A DNA stretch of 52,207 bases from Deltaproteobacteria bacterium (GTDB lineage: Bacteria; Myxococcota_A; Polyangia; Polyangiales; Ga0077539). Numbering within the stretch: position 1 is the stretch's first letter; each line of letters begins with the position of its first letter. Positions 17,201-26,804 of this stretch are shown here, in pieces. The notes under the pieces are model-generated. The model made no database searches. It saw only the letters and a program-made list of their open reading frames with translations, and was not told where the DNA came from. Location: positions 1-52,207 of the forward strand of contig CANJUR010000031.1 of NCBI GenBank assembly GCA_947477565.1, written 5' to 3'. Both the position numbers and the translations under genes were made by a program.

Positions 17201-19009
17201 GCGAAACACGTCGCCCGCACGTGCCCGCAGCATCGCGCGGCGCACCGGGTCGGACTCCGTCGCGCCTGCGCGGTCGAGCAGTTCGAGCAGCTCGGACCAG
17301 CGCTCAGCGCGCGCGAGCAACTCGGAGAGAGCATCGACCACCGCGACGTCCTCGCCGAAGGCCTCGCACACGTTTCGCCACGTCGCGATCGCGTCGTCCG
17401 TGTGGCCCAGCGCGTCTGCTTGAATCTGCGCCACCCAGGTCAGGTCGGCTCGTCGCGCGTCGTCGTCCGTGGTCATCGTGGCGCGGGCGCGAAGCACTTC
17501 GACCAGCTCGTCCCAGCGCTGCGCCGAGGCCAGCAGCGAGGCCAGCGCGTCGAGCGCCGCCGCGTCGCCGGGCGCCAGGTGGAGACGCGCTCGCCAGCTC
17601 GCCACCGCGCGCTCGTGTGCGCCGGTGGACTGCGCCAGCGTGGCCGCGCGGGCCCACGTCTCGACCTGCGCTGCGGTGGTGTCTTCGAGGCCTGCGAGGC
17701 GCTCGAGGGCGTCGAGCCGAGCGCCATCATCAGCGGAGTCCGTGAGGAGCCCTTCGAGCTGCCGCGCGCTCTGCAGGGCGATCGTGGCGGAGGCCCCGGG
17801 GGTGTCGAGCACCTCGCGGTAGAGGGTCACCGCGCCAGGGGCGTCGGCGAGCACCGTCGCGCGCACTTCGGCTGCGCGAACGAGCAGCGAGAGCCGTCGG
17901 TCGAGGGAGCCTTCACCGAGGCTGAGGGAGTGCGCGGCCTCGACCAGCGCGTCGACCAGGACGTCGTAGCGGTCGGTGCGGCCCGCGGAGGCCGTCAGCT
18001 CTTCGAGGGCCTCGTCCGATCGCGGTGCGAGCACCAGCAGGCGCGCCAGGTACGGCATCGCCTCGGGCTCGCGGTCGAGGCCGCGGAGGCGGTCGGAGAG
18101 TTCGCGCAGGGTCGGCGCGTCGTCGTCGTCATGCGAGGAGACCGCCAGCACCCGGTGGAGCACGCGCAGTACGTCGTCTACGCGGGCGGCGAGGTCGTAC
18201 TCGGTGCGCAGTACCGCGAGGGCCTGGCGGCTGATGGTGGCGTCGTCGGCGCTGCTCAGGCGCTCGAGCACCGACCACGCTTCGGAGCGCTCGCCGCCGG
18301 CGTCGAGCATGGCGGTGGCGGTATGCAAAGCCCCGGCGGGGTCGTGGAGGGCGTCGAGGAAGAGGGCCGCGATGCGGGCGCGCTGGGCGCGGGCGGCGGT
18401 GGGGTCGAGGTGCGTGAGCCGCGCGGACCAGAGCGCGATGAGGTCGCGGTGGCGGCCCTGACGCTCGTAGAGTCGCTCGAGGGCGCGGGCGGTCTGCGGC
18501 TCCGTCGGGTCGAGCGCGAAGAGTGCCTCGAGGTAGCGCGCGGCGCGGTCGGGCTGCGCGGCGAATTCCCTGGCCACGTTGGAGGCTTCAAGCAGCAGCG
18601 CGCGGCGTCGCGGGGCGTCGCTCTCGGCGGTCGCGGCGAGGGTGCGGTCGTAGAGGGCGAGGAGGTCTTCCCAGCGCTCGTCGACGGTGTAGAGCATCGT
18701 GAGGCGATCGAAGGCCCACTGGCCGCTCGCGTCGGCGCGCAGCACCGCATCGAGCACCGCGACCCGCGCTGCGGTGTCGCCGGACCACTCCTCCAGAAAC
18801 GCCAGCGCGCGCTCGCCCAACTTCGAGGCGAGCCCGGGCGCGTCGGTGCGCGCGAGTGCTTCGCGGTAGCGCTCGATCACATCGTCCGGGCGCTGCAGTG
18901 CGCGCGCACTCGACTCTGCAGCGTCCCAGTTCGCGTCGTTCGTCGGATCCTGCGCGACCAGTTGCAGCGCGTTACGGAGAACTTCCTCGTGATCGGAGTG
19001 CGTGCTCAT
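11240..19009 (-). CDS. Giant tetratricopeptide-repeat protein (about 2,590 residues)
   Basis: Translation probably starts at the ATG giving MSTHSDHEEVLRNALQLV, which follows an AAGGA site 10 bp upstream; the frame is open to 19144, but that extra part has no coding character. Almost the whole product is helical repeats with TPR-like spacing of W/L/G/A/F/P positions, for example RMGRLAYAAGDHAVEMAWLN and LRQGMIARSQGDLKKATFL near the C-terminus. No signal peptide, membrane helix or enzymatic domain is visible, so a cytoplasmic scaffold is the simplest reading. Comparable TPR giants occur in myxobacterial genomes; the role is unknown. Its promoter should lie within the 180-bp gap upstream. Confidence 0.9.
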   Translation of the reverse strand: MSTHSDHEEVLRNALQLVAQDPTNDANWDAAESSARALQRPDDVIERYREALARTDAPGLASKLGERALAFLEEWSGDTAARVAVLDAVLRADASGQWAFDRLTMLYTVDERWEDLLALYDRTLAATAESDAPRRRALLLEASNVAREFAAQPDRAARYLEALFALDPTEPQTARALERLYERQGRHRDLIALWSARLTHLDPTAARAQRARIAALFLDALHDPAGALHTATAMLDAGGERSEAWSVLERLSSADDATISRQALAVLRTEYDLAARVDDVLRVLHRVLAVSSHDDDDAPTLRELSDRLRGLDREPEAMPYLARLLVLAPRSDEALEELTASAGRTDRYDVLVDALVEAAHSLSLGEGSLDRRLSLLVRAAEVRATVLADAPGAVTLYREVLDTPGASATIALQSARQLEGLLTDSADDGARLDALERLAGLEDTTAAQVETWARAATLAQSTGAHERAVASWRARLHLAPGDAAALDALASLLASAQRWDELVEVLRARATMTTDDDARRADLTWVAQIQADALGHTDDAIATWRNVCEAFGEDVAVVDALSELLARAERWSELLELLDRAGATESDPVRRAMLRARAGDVFRARGDSPDETLEAYRAALDDAPGQTDALAGMRAMLDVSEAHDSATAVLDRSFRRTDDWGAIVDLVEHRLAATTEAAARLAVLRESAEIAEQRQGDAPRALTLLARALPLAAGVETEPLESEIERLAQQVGDWSIVADAYRAASATRAEADAHRLTLRLGEILEETLNDRDGALEAFVRVARADRSSLRAATATVRVGAACGLWDTAAEAFIATTGALGHIDEALTHTFDAATDGGDDAAGQWSQALAAADAQMHTTVLPDALKAALLTWAAARHRSGRDDLDAAESFLGRAVALDRTDVPRLQQYAELQRRSPGHALVETLRALEQALGDVPESLGVLREAAEVELATGGDRASALGLLRTLLERSAAQWEAGGDEAAQAHATWTMRALVDLYAAGAEHEFAVRLLIAAAKLPYTATEARALRAEAAERSARDLGDAARAMSLYESLLLDVRDDGRIIALLADLYDAAEMRAELLALRRHELSLPGDPARHMHLRMDIARNQRALGDDDGALATYIENLEEEAGHPETIAALTTLLDGQRARELHGILASQAAALDAMHAHGADALWMAAAKVAERDLQDESAAMDGFGRIAARSDDPVALDALARLYLARREPATAATFLERRLAGATGDERRPVVAALSRVYVASGDPERARAVLETQMANGGDPGELRAQLAALYRESARWEPLAALLAEPADGQDPSTADLREAAEILHQRLGSPERAVPVLESASAASPDDRGLRIALANAMRAAGRFDEARAILDALLESYGRQRPPERAHAHHQLALIARAQLNLPEALTQLDLASSIDMGHPGVFRLLGDLAREAGQLDRAERAFRALLLIVRRQTTPADDLPRPAEVLLELFRIARDLGQHDRAAETLETAFEVSARTNVDGQRFENALRGMGEHEVLLRALRSRLEREHDPSARAAALADTAALLDEHLDRPAEALDSLLEALTLRPLDATLHDAALRIARATGRVAHYEVTLRAALDGARTGNDATAVGTFALRLGAVLARDLGDPPGAVALFQEAAAQGDDQIQVAAWWGLDHALDVLGDTTGRVAVLRKLTAYEGDAASGSAWNLAALLLASDDPADVDEGLTWIAWVQDRSPDFVRAAHLLKAASSAWPDLPTVLDLYERVAREASDNAALLDVLERRTASSGTPWETLHQAVELALDLQSNDRAEALLRRAIALGEARDERLESGWAMVALARLREVANDAAEAVQWLRAAAAQSEEGEAMHLELHVAALAAGPLDDLAMAARTYEGLHARDPGNRAVWEPLLTVYRRLGDEARLEALIEASVSNVFDPADRKHLRMERARILLARPGGEEAAMESLRALLDEDPDDTAATTLLADLYESAGRSEDLAELLFARFDSARERSDRDGTRLLGLRLAGLLAATKRDRALDVMRSALEVLPDDADLLTTTHGLMTTDDPPEERAAVMERLLKQRSGADAANLALELAGLREQTSDAAGVERALEAGFAAMPGDETIRGLLEASYQAREDHAALASVRERYARQLPEGEARAAALREVASIVRDALRDPARAAALLADALLNDPGSLSLLAEYARTLTAAGDGAAGIAAVSEALARGDGDDAMVTLLRLRAELRGAADDGAGAVEDLEAAFLRVGDVLAEEFAAALDRQRMRALMEGDADTARTSLLRLSEVLPRIGRVAEGTALLSEWLTGQPDDIEALRRLATLHAEAERWDDAAIGFQQLVALEHGAARADAAVRLADACASAGRPTDAREGLQRAYEADLGNAVMRDRLRQLYETMGLFHDAAKLWTDAAERSDDPNERFGGFRRAGEVLMDNAAEPALAIDPLERARALRPADHDVTVLLVDAYTASQRLEDASGLLNAAIATHKNRRSKELATLQHRMGRLAYAAGDHAVEMAWLNAALDTDPQNGQVAAELADVAMEQANFDIAQKALRAIALMKNPAPMSRAMAFLRQGMIARSQGDLKKATFLARKALSEDANLEEARAFLRELGAE

Positions 19010-19189
19010 CGGGCGTTGGTCCTTGCAGAAGGCCGGAGGATCGTCGCGTCGTACATCGGCCATTGAAGCGCCGGAGCGACGGGTTTTTCTTGCGGGGGGA
19101 GGACGCGAAGATAACCCAACCCCGCAGCCGCTCGTCACGGGCAAATCAAGCGATCTTGCGAGGACGACCGAATGCTGGAAACGCGGCCC

Positions 19190-20791
19190 TCAGGGCGTCG
19201 TGGGAGGGGCCCGGAGAGCCGTGATGCGCTGGCGAATCGTGTCGCTGTCGGGCGCGTTGGGGTTGCGCTCGAGGTAGCGCTCAAGCTCCCGGGCGACGCG
19301 CTCGCGCCCGACCTGCGAGCCCTGCTGGAGCCACTGGTTGAAAGGTAGGTTTTGCAGCGGAGCGAGAGGGTTAGGCGGCGCGGCGGCGGTCGGCACGTCG
19401 GTTGGAACCACCGGCGTCACCGTGGGCGTGGTTCGTGGAGCCGGGGTGGGACGAACCGCCGCCGCGCGACGGGGCTGTGCGCTGCCCGACGGGGCCGCGG
19501 GGCCGACTCGTTGCGGCGCGACCGGCACGATCGCCGGGGCCACCGGAAGCGGCGTCGCCGGGACCGGGACGGCGGGCGCGATGGCGGTCACCGGGATCGT
19601 CGGGGCGCTCGTCGACGAACCGCGCGAGGCGAGCACCGCCGCGAGGCCGCCAACAGCGCAAAGCGCGAGCGCTGCGCCGATGATCGATGGGGTGCGGGAT
19701 CGCGGCCGGGCGGGCGACACCGCCGTCGGGGCGACGCCGAAGTTCGTCGGGGGCGCGCCGGACAGGGCTGCGGCGTCGAGGGTCGCAGGCCACACCGTCG
19801 GGGCCGCGGCGGTCACGGGCTGGAAGACCGACACCGACACGGTGGGGGGCACCCCGGGCGCTCGCGCGGGCATCGGCTCCGTGCGGGTCGGACGGCTGCC
19901 GATCAGCGCGAACTCCAGGGACTGGGCGGCGGCGCTGGCGTCGGGGAAGCGCGCCGCTGCGTCACGCTGCACGGCACGCGCAAACCACTCGTCGAAGCCG
20001 GTCGGGACGAGGGAGCCGAGGCCGAACTCCGTCGCGCGCGTCGAGGCGGCGGGAATCGCGTCGAAGAGAGCCTCGCGCATCATCGCGTGGATGGAGCTGC
20101 CCGCGATGCTTCCGGCGGTCCAGAAGGAGCGGCCGGTGAGGAGGTAGAACGCGATGAGCCCGATGGCCCAGACGTCCGTCGGAGGGCCGATTTGCCCGCG
20201 CGGGTCGCTCTGCTCGGGGGCCATCCAGAGGGGCGTCCCCATGCTGCCGGTGGCGGTGCCACGGGCGTCCTGGACGACCTTCGCGATGCCGAAATCGAGC
20301 ACCTTGACCATCACTGCGATGCCCTCCCGGCGGGTCGAGGCGAGGAAGATGTTGTCGGGCTTCACGTCCCGGTGCACGAGCCCCGCGCGATGCGCCGCCC
20401 CGAGCGCGTGGCACACCTGCCGGAGGATCTCGTACGCCTCCGCGGGGGGCACCGGGCCGCGATTTTCTATACGGCTGTGAAGGGTCTCGCCGTGGAGGAG
20501 TTCCATCGCGAGCCACGGGTTGCCCGAGGCCTCGTCAACCCCGGAGGCGATCACCTCCACGACGTGGTCGCTCTCGATGCGCGAGCCCGCCCGCGCCTCT
20601 TCGGCGAAGCGCCGACGATTGGCCGGGTCGGCCACAAACTGCGGGTGCATCAGCTTGAGTGCGCGCTCGCGGCCGGTGCTCAGCTGCTCGACCACGTAGA
20701 CCGATCCCATCCCGCCGTCAGCCAGCGGGCGGACCACCCGGAAATCGTTCGCGAAGAGGGTGCCCGGAGCGAGCTGTACGAGCGTCGGCAT
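19190..20791 (-). CDS. Membrane Ser/Thr protein kinase
   Basis: The product has 533 residues from ATG 20791 (MPTLVQLAPGTLFANDFRVV); a longer frame opens at 20857. The kinase domain occupies about 17-280: Gly loop ADGGMGSVY, Lys46 in ALKLM, VHRDVKPDN with Asp142, DFG at 166-168 and WMAPEQ. All catalytic residues are present. After an Ala/Pro-rich stretch comes one membrane helix (about 372-389). The outer part is Pro/Ala/Val-rich, then a short helical tail (FNQWLQQGSQVGRERVAREL). It lies upstream-facing toward the giant TPR gene on the same strand, 180 bp apart, so a signalling link is possible but not shown. Confidence 0.93.
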   Translation of the reverse strand: MPTLVQLAPGTLFANDFRVVRPLADGGMGSVYVVEQLSTGRERALKLMHPQFVADPANRRRFAEEARAGSRIESDHVVEVIASGVDEASGNPWLAMELLHGETLHSRIENRGPVPPAEAYEILRQVCHALGAAHRAGLVHRDVKPDNIFLASTRREGIAVMVKVLDFGIAKVVQDARGTATGSMGTPLWMAPEQSDPRGQIGPPTDVWAIGLIAFYLLTGRSFWTAGSIAGSSIHAMMREALFDAIPAASTRATEFGLGSLVPTGFDEWFARAVQRDAAARFPDASAAAQSLEFALIGSRPTRTEPMPARAPGVPPTVSVSVFQPVTAAAPTVWPATLDAAALSGAPPTNFGVAPTAVSPARPRSRTPSIIGAALALCAVGGLAAVLASRGSSTSAPTIPVTAIAPAVPVPATPLPVAPAIVPVAPQRVGPAAPSGSAQPRRAAAVRPTPAPRTTPTVTPVVPTDVPTAAAPPNPLAPLQNLPFNQWLQQGSQVGRERVARELERYLERNPNAPDSDTIRQRITALRAPPTTP

Positions 20792-20872
20792 CCCCGATGA
20801 ATGAATCCCCGCAACCAACTTCACAAGCGAACAACGCGCTCGTTGGCTCTGCGACACCCCTCAGGGACGGCT

Positions 20873-22471
<1,599 letters not shown>

Positions 22472-22500
22472 AGCGGCCGGGCACATAGCCCAAGGCCCCG

Positions 22501-23577
22501 TCACTCGTCCAACAGCACCCGTTCGCGCCCGTGCTCCGCGATGGCCGCAGCAATGCGGCGGAGTAGCGCCGTGCGCCGCGCTGAATACGCCGCCCAGTAA
22601 CCCGCCGTCTCCAGACGGTGAAAGGGGAGCCCGTCGCGTCGCACCTCCGCCCGCACCGCGTCGGCGGTCGCGCGCTCGACGCCCGCCAGAAGCGAGGCTG
22701 GGATGCGCTCGAGGTTCACCACCCAGCCGTTGTCCGCGAGCACCAGGTTCTCGAGAAACCACCCCCGGTTGTTGTCGCGAAACACCATGTCTTCGTGCTC
22801 GTCGAGGGGGACGTTGCCGCCGTTCCAGCGGTCGAAGTTGGCCTGCAGGTAGTCGAAAGCGATGAGCGAAGCGATCTGCCCGGCGCGCCGTCGGTGCGCG
22901 GGAGGGATGTCGTGCCGGGCGGACATCCAACGGGTCCACTCGTGGCGCGCTTCGGCCGTGTGTAGCCCTGATGAATGAAGCACGGGCATCCATGTGATGG
23001 CCACGCCGCGGATGCTCCCGTCGCGCTCGCGAATGAGGTCGCGGTCGTGCGCGAAACCCTCGATCAACGCCGCCGGCACCCTGCGACTCACCGCAGGCGG
23101 CACCCGGTCGACGATGCCCAGGACGCGCGCCAGGCGGTAGGCCAGTACCTCGTGCTTCCACCATTGGTGCTCGCCCCGGCGGGCCGGCTTGAACGCGATC
23201 TCCACCCCGTCGCCCAGGTCGCAGTGGAAAACCAATGTGCTGCTGCTGAACCGATGAAGCACGCGCACCACAGGCCGCGTCGCCATCGCCCGAAGCAGTG
23301 CCTCCTCGTCTTGTCCACGGAAGCGCCTTACATTGTCGTGTAAAACTTCCACGGGCACGGCCACGTCGCTGGGATCGCTGGGGGCCACGGCCACGGCGAC
23401 GACGGGCGTCACGGGAGCGCCTGCGTCGAAGGTGGCACGGGTCGCGGTGACCTCCACGAGCAGCGGGCCACGGATGGTGCTGGGGCTCCGCGCGCAGCCG
23501 GCCAGAAGCGCCCACATCGCGAACGTCCACCCACCATCCTGACCCCATCTACGCGCCATCTTCGAGGACGCTAGCAT
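22501..23577 (-). CDS. Lipoprotein with a FAM20/HipA-like atypical kinase domain (putative)
   Basis: The product has 358 residues from ATG 23577; TTG 23583 and ATG 23559 are alternatives. A hydrophobic N-terminus ends in ALLAGC (Cys28), a lipobox, so the domain should be outside the cytoplasmic membrane. The rest matches, in order, motifs of the FAM20/HipA/PI3K-like kinases: VEIAFKP (Lys130), a following Glu in KHEVLAYRLARVLGI (Glu143) with VPP, the catalytic-loop-like DYLQANFDRWNGGN (Asp249, Asn255) and the metal-binding-like FRDNN (Asp268). This is motif reading by eye; I know no bacterial homologue with proven activity. It precedes prfC by 30 bp and is divergent from a secreted Cys-rich protein. 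Confidence 0.55.
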   Translation of the reverse strand: MLASSKMARRWGQDGGWTFAMWALLAGCARSPSTIRGPLLVEVTATRATFDAGAPVTPVVAVAVAPSDPSDVAVPVEVLHDNVRRFRGQDEEALLRAMATRPVVRVLHRFSSSTLVFHCDLGDGVEIAFKPARRGEHQWWKHEVLAYRLARVLGIVDRVPPAVSRRVPAALIEGFAHDRDLIRERDGSIRGVAITWMPVLHSSGLHTAEARHEWTRWMSARHDIPPAHRRRAGQIASLIAFDYLQANFDRWNGGNVPLDEHEDMVFRDNNRGWFLENLVLADNGWVVNLERIPASLLAGVERATADAVRAEVRRDGLPFHRLETAGYWAAYSARRTALLRRIAAAIAEHGRERVLLDE

Positions 23578-23626
23578 TGACAAACCATCGCCCGCGAGGC
23601 CGATCGCGATCTACAGTGGACCCACG

Positions 23627-25063
23627 ATGGGCACTCCCCGGAACGCTCGAAATGCATGGTCCTCGGCGCTGCGTGTGATGGCGCTGATGGTGGGCTCGGC
23701 GCTGGCCACGACGCACTGCGCGTCCGGTGCGTGCGACCTGAACTCGGACTGCAACGTCGGGACGTACTGCGGCTCGGACCACCAGTGCCGCTACGACTGC
23801 TTCGAAGACCGCGACTGCAACGACGGGTCGTTTTGCAACCGCGACCGCGGGCGCTGCCAGAGCGTGAACGCCGACGCCGGGGTGATGCCGAAGGACGCGC
23901 CGGACGATGTGCCCGTGGGGACGGATGTGCCCGTGGCGCGGGATGTCCCGGTGGCGATGGACGTGCCCGCGGTGCCGGATGTGCCGGTGGCGGTAGACGT
24001 GCCCGCGGTGACCGATGTGGGCTTTCCCCCAGTGGACCTCGGGATGCCCGTGGATCTCGGGGTGCCCGTGGATCTCGGGATGCCGATCGGGCGCGCGGGG
24101 TACCTCGATCCGTGCTCAACGAACGGGGACTGCGCGAGCGGCGAGTGCCTCACGACGGGCGGCGGTGCGCGGTTCTGCACGCGGCGGTGCCTGGCGACGT
24201 CGGAGTGCGGCGATGGTTTTCTCTGCGACAGTCCCCCCGCGGGCCGGGCCGCGCGGTGCGTGCTCGACGACACCGGCCTGGCGTGCGACGCCCGAACGGC
24301 GGTGCCCTGCGCGCGGTTCTGCATCGGCAACCCGATGGCCCTCCTCGTGGCGCACTGCACCCACGAGTGCCGCACGGCGGCGGAGTGCCCCGCGGGCTAC
24401 GGCTGCCAGGACGTCGGCGCCGGACAGCGGGTGTGCATCTCCGCCGAGCAGCCATGCGGTGTCGGAACCGACTGCACCTCCAACCTCTGCGTCGGCATGG
24501 CGGGTGGCTTCCAGGGGTGCACCTCGCGCTGCACGAGCGCGAGCGACTGCCCGCGGCGCATGACCATCAACGTGACGGGCGTCGGGGCGGTCGTACTGCC
24601 GCCGTACGAGTGTCAGGTGATCGGGGGAGAGCGCGTCTGCGTGCCACCGATTCAGGCGAGCGGCGGGGACATCGCGGGGAGCAATGAGCTTGGCGCGTCG
24701 TGCGGACCAGGCACGTCGCCGCTCTGCCGCAGCGGTGTCTGCGACGGGGAGATGAACGTCTGCGTGCAGGGCTGTACTCCCGCAGGCGGATGCCCGAGCG
24801 GGTTCGCGTGCCGGCCGTGGATCGACGGCACGGACGTGTACCTCGTGTGCCGACGCTCGGTGACCGGGAGCGGGGCCGTCAACGGGGCGTGCGCGATCGG
24901 CGCGGACTGTGCGATGGGACTCTGTCAGGGGACGAGCCCGAGTCCGAGCTCACCGGGTTACTGTTCCAGGTATTGCAACGACCGGCTGTGCCCGATGGGC
25001 ATGCGGTGTATGCCCATCGGGACGTCTTTTGAGGGGACCGCGATCGCGCTCTGTCTGCGGTAA
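23627..25063 (+). CDS. Secreted Cys-rich protein with DVPV linker
   Basis: The product has 478 residues. A signal sequence is followed by an EGF-like Cys-rich block (CDLNSDCNVGTYCGSDHQC, then CFEDRDCNDGSFC), a low-complexity stretch of DVPV/DVPA and DLGMPV repeats (about 90-145), and then a long Cys-rich region with many CxxxxDC and CxxxC patterns. The pattern fits disulfide-bonded extracellular modules. LATTHC near residue 31 could be a lipobox. Such proteins are common in Polyangia genomes and their function is unknown. The short gap to the divergent kinase-like lipoprotein gene (49 bp) must hold both promoters. Confidence 0.8.
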   Translation: MGTPRNARNAWSSALRVMALMVGSALATTHCASGACDLNSDCNVGTYCGSDHQCRYDCFEDRDCNDGSFCNRDRGRCQSVNADAGVMPKDAPDDVPVGTDVPVARDVPVAMDVPAVPDVPVAVDVPAVTDVGFPPVDLGMPVDLGVPVDLGMPIGRAGYLDPCSTNGDCASGECLTTGGGARFCTRRCLATSECGDGFLCDSPPAGRAARCVLDDTGLACDARTAVPCARFCIGNPMALLVAHCTHECRTAAECPAGYGCQDVGAGQRVCISAEQPCGVGTDCTSNLCVGMAGGFQGCTSRCTSASDCPRRMTINVTGVGAVVLPPYECQVIGGERVCVPPIQASGGDIAGSNELGASCGPGTSPLCRSGVCDGEMNVCVQGCTPAGGCPSGFACRPWIDGTDVYLVCRRSVTGSGAVNGACAIGADCAMGLCQGTSPSPSSPGYCSRYCNDRLCPMGMRCMPIGTSFEGTAIALCLR

Positions 25064-25078
25064 AACGGAGGCGGAGCT

Positions 25079-25699
25079 TCAGCGAACCTGGATCACGCCG
25101 ACCATGCCCGAACCCGCGTGGAACACGCAGTAGTACGGATAGAGACCCGGCGCGGGGAAGGTGAAGGGCATTGACGTTCCGGCGGCGATGTTGGCGATCG
25201 GGTTCTGGGTCGCGCCGGTGCCGGTCTCGCCCGGGGCGACGCCGCCGCGGAGCGGATGGCCGCTGAACGAACCCGTGAAGGTCACGGTCTGGCCCGCCGC
25301 GATGGTGAGGCACTTGGGGGTGTAGGTGAGGCCCGCCGCTCCGCCGAACGCGACGGTGCGGTCGCCCGCGGTGGCGCTTCGGTCGGCGTACATCGCCGCG
25401 GTGCAGCCGTGGATGACGGCGGTGGCGGTTCCCGCGTCGGTGGCGGTTCCCGCGTCGGTGGCGGTGCCCGTGTCGGTGGCCGTGCCCGTGTCGGTGGCGG
25501 TTCCTGCGTCGGTGGCGGTGCCCGTGTCGGTGGCGGCGCCCGCGTCGGTGGCGGTTCCCGTGTCGGTGGCGGTGCCCGTGTCGGTGGCGGTGCCCGTATC
25601 GGTGGCGGTGCTGGCGTCGGCCGTGGTGGCGTCGTCGCTGCAGCCCGCGACCATGCCGGCCATAAGAAGTGCCGTCCCAAGAATGAAGTTCGTTCGCAT
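25079..25699 (-). CDS. Cupredoxin (plastocyanin/azurin-like) lipoprotein
   Basis: The product has 206 residues from ATG 25699, which follows a GGAGAG site; the longer frame to 25858 lies over the neighbouring promoter. MVAGC (Cys20) is a lipobox. Then come about eleven six-residue ATDTGT/ATDAGT repeats and a ~100-residue cupredoxin domain. The type 1 copper ligands are all visible: His in FSGHPLRGG, then Cys, His and Met in YYCVFHAGSGMVG. Such proteins carry single electrons in the periplasm. The disordered linker would hold the domain away from the membrane. It is convergent with the Cys-rich gene and divergent from another lipoprotein gene. Confidence 0.88.
   Translation of the reverse strand: MRTNFILGTALLMAGMVAGCSDDATTADASTATDTGTATDTGTATDTGTATDAGAATDTGTATDAGTATDTGTATDTGTATDAGTATDAGTATAVIHGCTAAMYADRSATAGDRTVAFGGAAGLTYTPKCLTIAAGQTVTFTGSFSGHPLRGGVAPGETGTGATQNPIANIAAGTSMPFTFPAPGLYPYYCVFHAGSGMVGVIQVR
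25420..25625. repeat. 18-bp in-gene tandem repeats encoding ATDTGT/ATDAGT
   Basis: About eleven 18-bp units (core GTCGGTGGCGGTTCCCGC or GTCGGTGGCGGTGCCCGT) encode the linker of the cupredoxin lipoprotein. The two unit types are interspersed. Confidence 0.85.
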
Positions 25700-25880
25700 T
25701 TTGATCTCTCCGCGGAGGGGTTGGGTCCTACCCACCCTCGGTGCGCAACCTACAGCAAATCCTCTGTGCAGGAAGATTGTCGCAGGGGCCCGGCCTGTGC
25801 GAGCGCACACCCACGAAACCGTCGTGTAGAGTCGCGACCTTCCGTTGTGCTGTCGCACAACAACCCTTTGAAGGTGTCAC

Positions 25881-26789
25881 ATGAGAGTCGCTCTAACGTC
25901 GGTGCTGGTGCTCATGGTTGGGGTCGGTTGTTCCGCGGGCTCGACCGCTCCGCCGGTGGACGGGGGCAGCGGAAGCGATGTCGTCGTGGGCGGCTCCGAC
26001 GCGCGCACCGATGGCGGAACGGACGCCTCGCGCACGGACGGCGGCACCGTCGATGCGGGTCCCTCGCGGGCGGGTCTCACCTGCACGATGGACAGCGAGT
26101 GCGGTGCGGTTCTGACCTGCGACACCGAGGTTCCGGGAGGGTTTTGCTTCGCCGAGTGCACCGACAACCCGAGCCAGGTGCGCGAGCGCGAACAGTGCGG
26201 CGGAGCGGGCAGCACGTGCCTCACCTACGGCGACGGCGCGGACGCCATCTCGGGTTGTACCCGCGTGTGCAGTCCCACCGCTCGCACCGGGACCCCGGGC
26301 GCCTGTCGGGCGGGTCAGGTGTGCACCGGTTGGTGGTTTACGCACGAGACCTACGATCCCGACGTGGTGGGCTGCGATCTCTTCTGTACGGCCGACAGCC
26401 AGTGCAACGGCATGCCGTGCAACCTCCGCCTGGGTTTTTGCGGCGAGGCCGTGGACATGACCGCGCGAGCCGACGGCGAGCCCTGCGATCCCACCGTCGA
26501 GACCGGCACGCCCGCGCGAAACCGCCAGTGCCGTGGAATCTGCTACCAGATCGGCGACCTCGACACGCAGGGACAGTGCGGCAGCCACATCAACCTTGCG
26601 GTCACCCCGCGCTGCCCCGATGACCCGACGCACCTCGCACCGGATCAGGCCCTCGACGACGCGGGCGAGCGCCTCGACAACCTCGGCGAGTGCCTCTTCA
26701 AGACCTGCGCGACCAACGCTGACTGCACCGCGCCGCTGACCTGCATCCCCGGGACGGGCGGCGCCCCGGCGATCTGCGGCTACCTCTGA
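25881..26789 (+). CDS. Cys-rich lipoprotein
   Basis: The product has 302 residues, with a GAAGGTG site before the ATG. The lipobox is VGVGC (Cys17). An acidic Gly/Asp/Thr linker (about 20-62) precedes a Cys-rich region with patterns such as CTMDSECGAVLTC and CRGICYQIG, probably disulfide-rich. No enzymatic motif is seen. It is one of several lipoproteins of this build in the window and is probably exposed at the cell surface or in the periplasm. Confidence 0.8.
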   Translation: MRVALTSVLVLMVGVGCSAGSTAPPVDGGSGSDVVVGGSDARTDGGTDASRTDGGTVDAGPSRAGLTCTMDSECGAVLTCDTEVPGGFCFAECTDNPSQVREREQCGGAGSTCLTYGDGADAISGCTRVCSPTARTGTPGACRAGQVCTGWWFTHETYDPDVVGCDLFCTADSQCNGMPCNLRLGFCGEAVDMTARADGEPCDPTVETGTPARNRQCRGICYQIGDLDTQGQCGSHINLAVTPRCPDDPTHLAPDQALDDAGERLDNLGECLFKTCATNADCTAPLTCIPGTGGAPAICGYL

Positions 26790-26804
26790 TCTGAGCGCAC
26801 GCCT

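Noticed and set aside
17081..19066. A 661-codon plus-strand frame opposite the giant TPR gene
   Set aside because: It is antisense to consistent TPR helices and shows no family resemblance.
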